14,017 nt of DNA from assembly GCA_016867005.1 (NCBI GenBank), contig VGKM01000017.1:1-14017 (forward strand), in the 5' to 3' direction. The position numbers and the translations under genes are program-made. Below the pieces are notes generated by a model. That model ran no database searches, was not told where the DNA came from, and was given only the letters and a program-made list of their open reading frames with translations. Shown piece by piece: positions 13,578 to 14,017 of this stretch (positions are counted from its first letter, which is position 1; each line of letters starts with the position of its first letter). The DNA comes from Candidatus Omnitrophota bacterium (lineage in GTDB: Bacteria; Omnitrophota; Gorgyraeia; Gygaellales; Profunditerraquicolaceae).

Positions 13578-13605
13578 ATTATATTAGCTCTAAAAATATT
13601 GACAA
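13578..13605 (-). promoter_or_regulatory. Promoter for the cinA-thpR operon
   Basis: On the minus strand TTGTCA (13605 to 13600) and TATAAT (13583 to 13578) are separated by 16 bases. The predicted start is near 13571, almost on the cinA ATG at 13569. Its -35 box shares bases with that of the opposing promoter. Confidence 0.65.
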
Positions 13606-13626
13606 GCATAACTTTTGTGATATACT
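13599..13626 (+). promoter_or_regulatory. Promoter for the FMN riboswitch and ribB transcript
   Basis: A consensus TTGACA (13599-13604) is followed 16 bases later by TATACT (13621-13626) with an extended -10 TG at 13618-13619. The predicted start is near 13633, just before the first base of the riboswitch P1 stem. Confidence 0.8.
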
Positions 13627-13635
13627 ATAAAAACT

Positions 13636-13800
13636 AATCTTCGGGGCAGGGTGAGAATCCCGACCGGCGCGTAAAAGTCCGCGAGGGCCGAAGTTTCGGC
13701 CCATGAACTGGTGAGATTCCAGTACCGATGGTGCAGCCGCCCGATCCAATAGGATGGATCGGCGTACGCTAGCTGCGTAAAGTCCAGATGGAAGAAGATT
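13636..13800 (+). ncRNA. FMN riboswitch (RFN element)
   Basis: The conserved aptamer blocks appear in order: TCTTCGGGGCAGGGTGAGAA, CCCGACCGGCG, GTCCGCGAG, a hairpin from GGGCCGAA to TTCGGCCC (13685-13702), ACTGGTGAGATTCCAGTACCGATGG, and AGTCCAGATGGAAGAAGA. P1 is closed by AATCTTC (13636-13642) pairing with GAAGATT (13794-13800). The variable arm is enlarged: GCAGC (13733-13737) pairs with GCTGC (13772-13776) around an inner stem of CCGATCC (13741-13747) and GGATCGG (13756-13762). FMN binding normally lowers expression of riboflavin genes, which fits the ribB start downstream. Confidence 0.97.
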
Positions 13801-13811
13801 GCTATCAATTT

Positions 13812-13843
13812 ACCCGAAGATTTTGTCTTCGGGTTTAATTATT
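13812..13843 (+). terminator. Hairpin of the riboswitch expression platform (terminator-like)
   Basis: ACCCGAAGA (13812-13820) and TCTTCGGGT (13826-13834) form a perfect 9-bp stem with a TTTTG loop, followed by TTTAATTATT. The trailing run is only partly U-rich, so the hairpin may terminate transcription, block ribosome access to the ATG ten bases downstream, or both. Its 3' arm repeats the first eight bases of the aptamer's P1 region, as expected for alternative pairing with the P1 3' strand. Confidence 0.65.
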
Positions 13844-14017
13844 ATGAGCACATTCAACACCATTCCGGAAATATTGGAAGATTTAAAAAAGGGCCTTCTG
13901 GTCATTGTTGTAGACGATGAAGCCAGGGAAAACGAAGGCGATTTGGTTATGGCTGCATCTTTTGCTAAACCGGAAAACATCAATTTTATGGCAAAGTTCG
14001 GCCGGGGCCTTATTTGC
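13844..14017 (+). CDS. ribB: 3,4-dihydroxy-2-butanone 4-phosphate synthase, 5' part (RibB, or the RibB domain of RibBA)
   Basis: The first 58 codons are present and the gene continues past the window. The start of RibB is clear: IPEILEDLKKGLLVIVVDDE (7-26), then RENEGDLVMAA (28-38), where the acidic cluster DDE and ENEGD binds the metal and ribulose 5-phosphate, and later FMAKFGRGLIC (48-58). RibB converts ribulose 5-phosphate to dihydroxybutanone phosphate plus formate, one of the two entry branches to riboflavin. Whether a GTP cyclohydrolase II domain (RibA) follows cannot be seen. No good ribosome binding site is visible before the ATG; the nearest purine-rich bases lie in the 3' arm of the hairpin. 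Control by the upstream FMN riboswitch is nearly certain. Confidence 0.93.
   Translation, partial: MSTFNTIPEILEDLKKGLLVIVVDDEARENEGDLVMAASFAKPENINFMAKFGRGLIC

Noticed and set aside
13590..13808. Minus-strand open frame of 72 codons over the riboswitch
   Set aside because: The region is fully explained by the plus-strand promoter and the FMN aptamer, whose conserved blocks dictate the sequence.

Overview
The window is a compact, mostly single-strand stretch of a bacterial chromosome of moderate GC content, with short or no gaps, ATGA and TAATG overlaps, and mostly core genes. A lipoprotein with a clear lipobox points to a diderm bacterium. The mix of genes (HD-GYP and PilZ proteins, a small release-factor-like protein, and an rpsO-pnp-ftsK-rodZ-rimO-pgsA-pgpA run) resembles deep-branching candidate phyla such as Omnitrophota. 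That placement is an impression, not something the sequence proves. The standard genetic code is in use: TGA ends several genes here, including ftsK, the rodZ-like gene, cinA and thpR.

Region 1 (1-4876, plus strand) is the accessory-looking part. In order it holds the end of a membrane-anchored HD-GYP phosphodiesterase, a PKD-domain lipoprotein, a metal-dependent DRE-TIM aldolase abutting a KDPG/KHG-type class I aldolase, a PilZ gene broken by an in-frame TGA, a small GGQ release-factor-like protein, and a TMEM175-type six-helix membrane protein.

Region 2 (4877-12545, plus strand) is a housekeeping operon. A near-consensus sigma70 promoter starts on the base after the preceding stop codon. 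It probably drives rpsO, pnp, ftsK, a rodZ-like gene, rimO, pgsA and pgpA. These cover ribosome assembly and modification (S15, and RimO acting on S12), RNA decay (PNPase), chromosome partitioning (FtsK), cell shape (RodZ-like) and phosphatidylglycerol synthesis (PgsA then PgpA).

Region 3 (12506-13569, minus strand) is a two-gene operon, cinA (PncC-type amidohydrolase) followed by thpR (2H phosphoesterase). It runs toward pgpA and overlaps its 3' end by 40 bp.

Region 4 (13570-14017) is a divergent control region. One TTGACAA heptamer can serve as the -35 box for both strands: leftward for cinA-thpR, rightward for an FMN riboswitch. The riboswitch is followed by a hairpin and the start of ribB (or ribBA), which is cut by the window end.

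The points most worth a second look are the nonsense-interrupted PilZ gene, the shared -35 box with the riboswitch expression platform, the two pyruvate-type aldolases back to back, and the release-factor-like protein with a very basic tail. I found no convincing wholly new multi-gene system, mobile element, CRISPR array, tRNA or rRNA. No gene-free stretch exceeds 300 bases.
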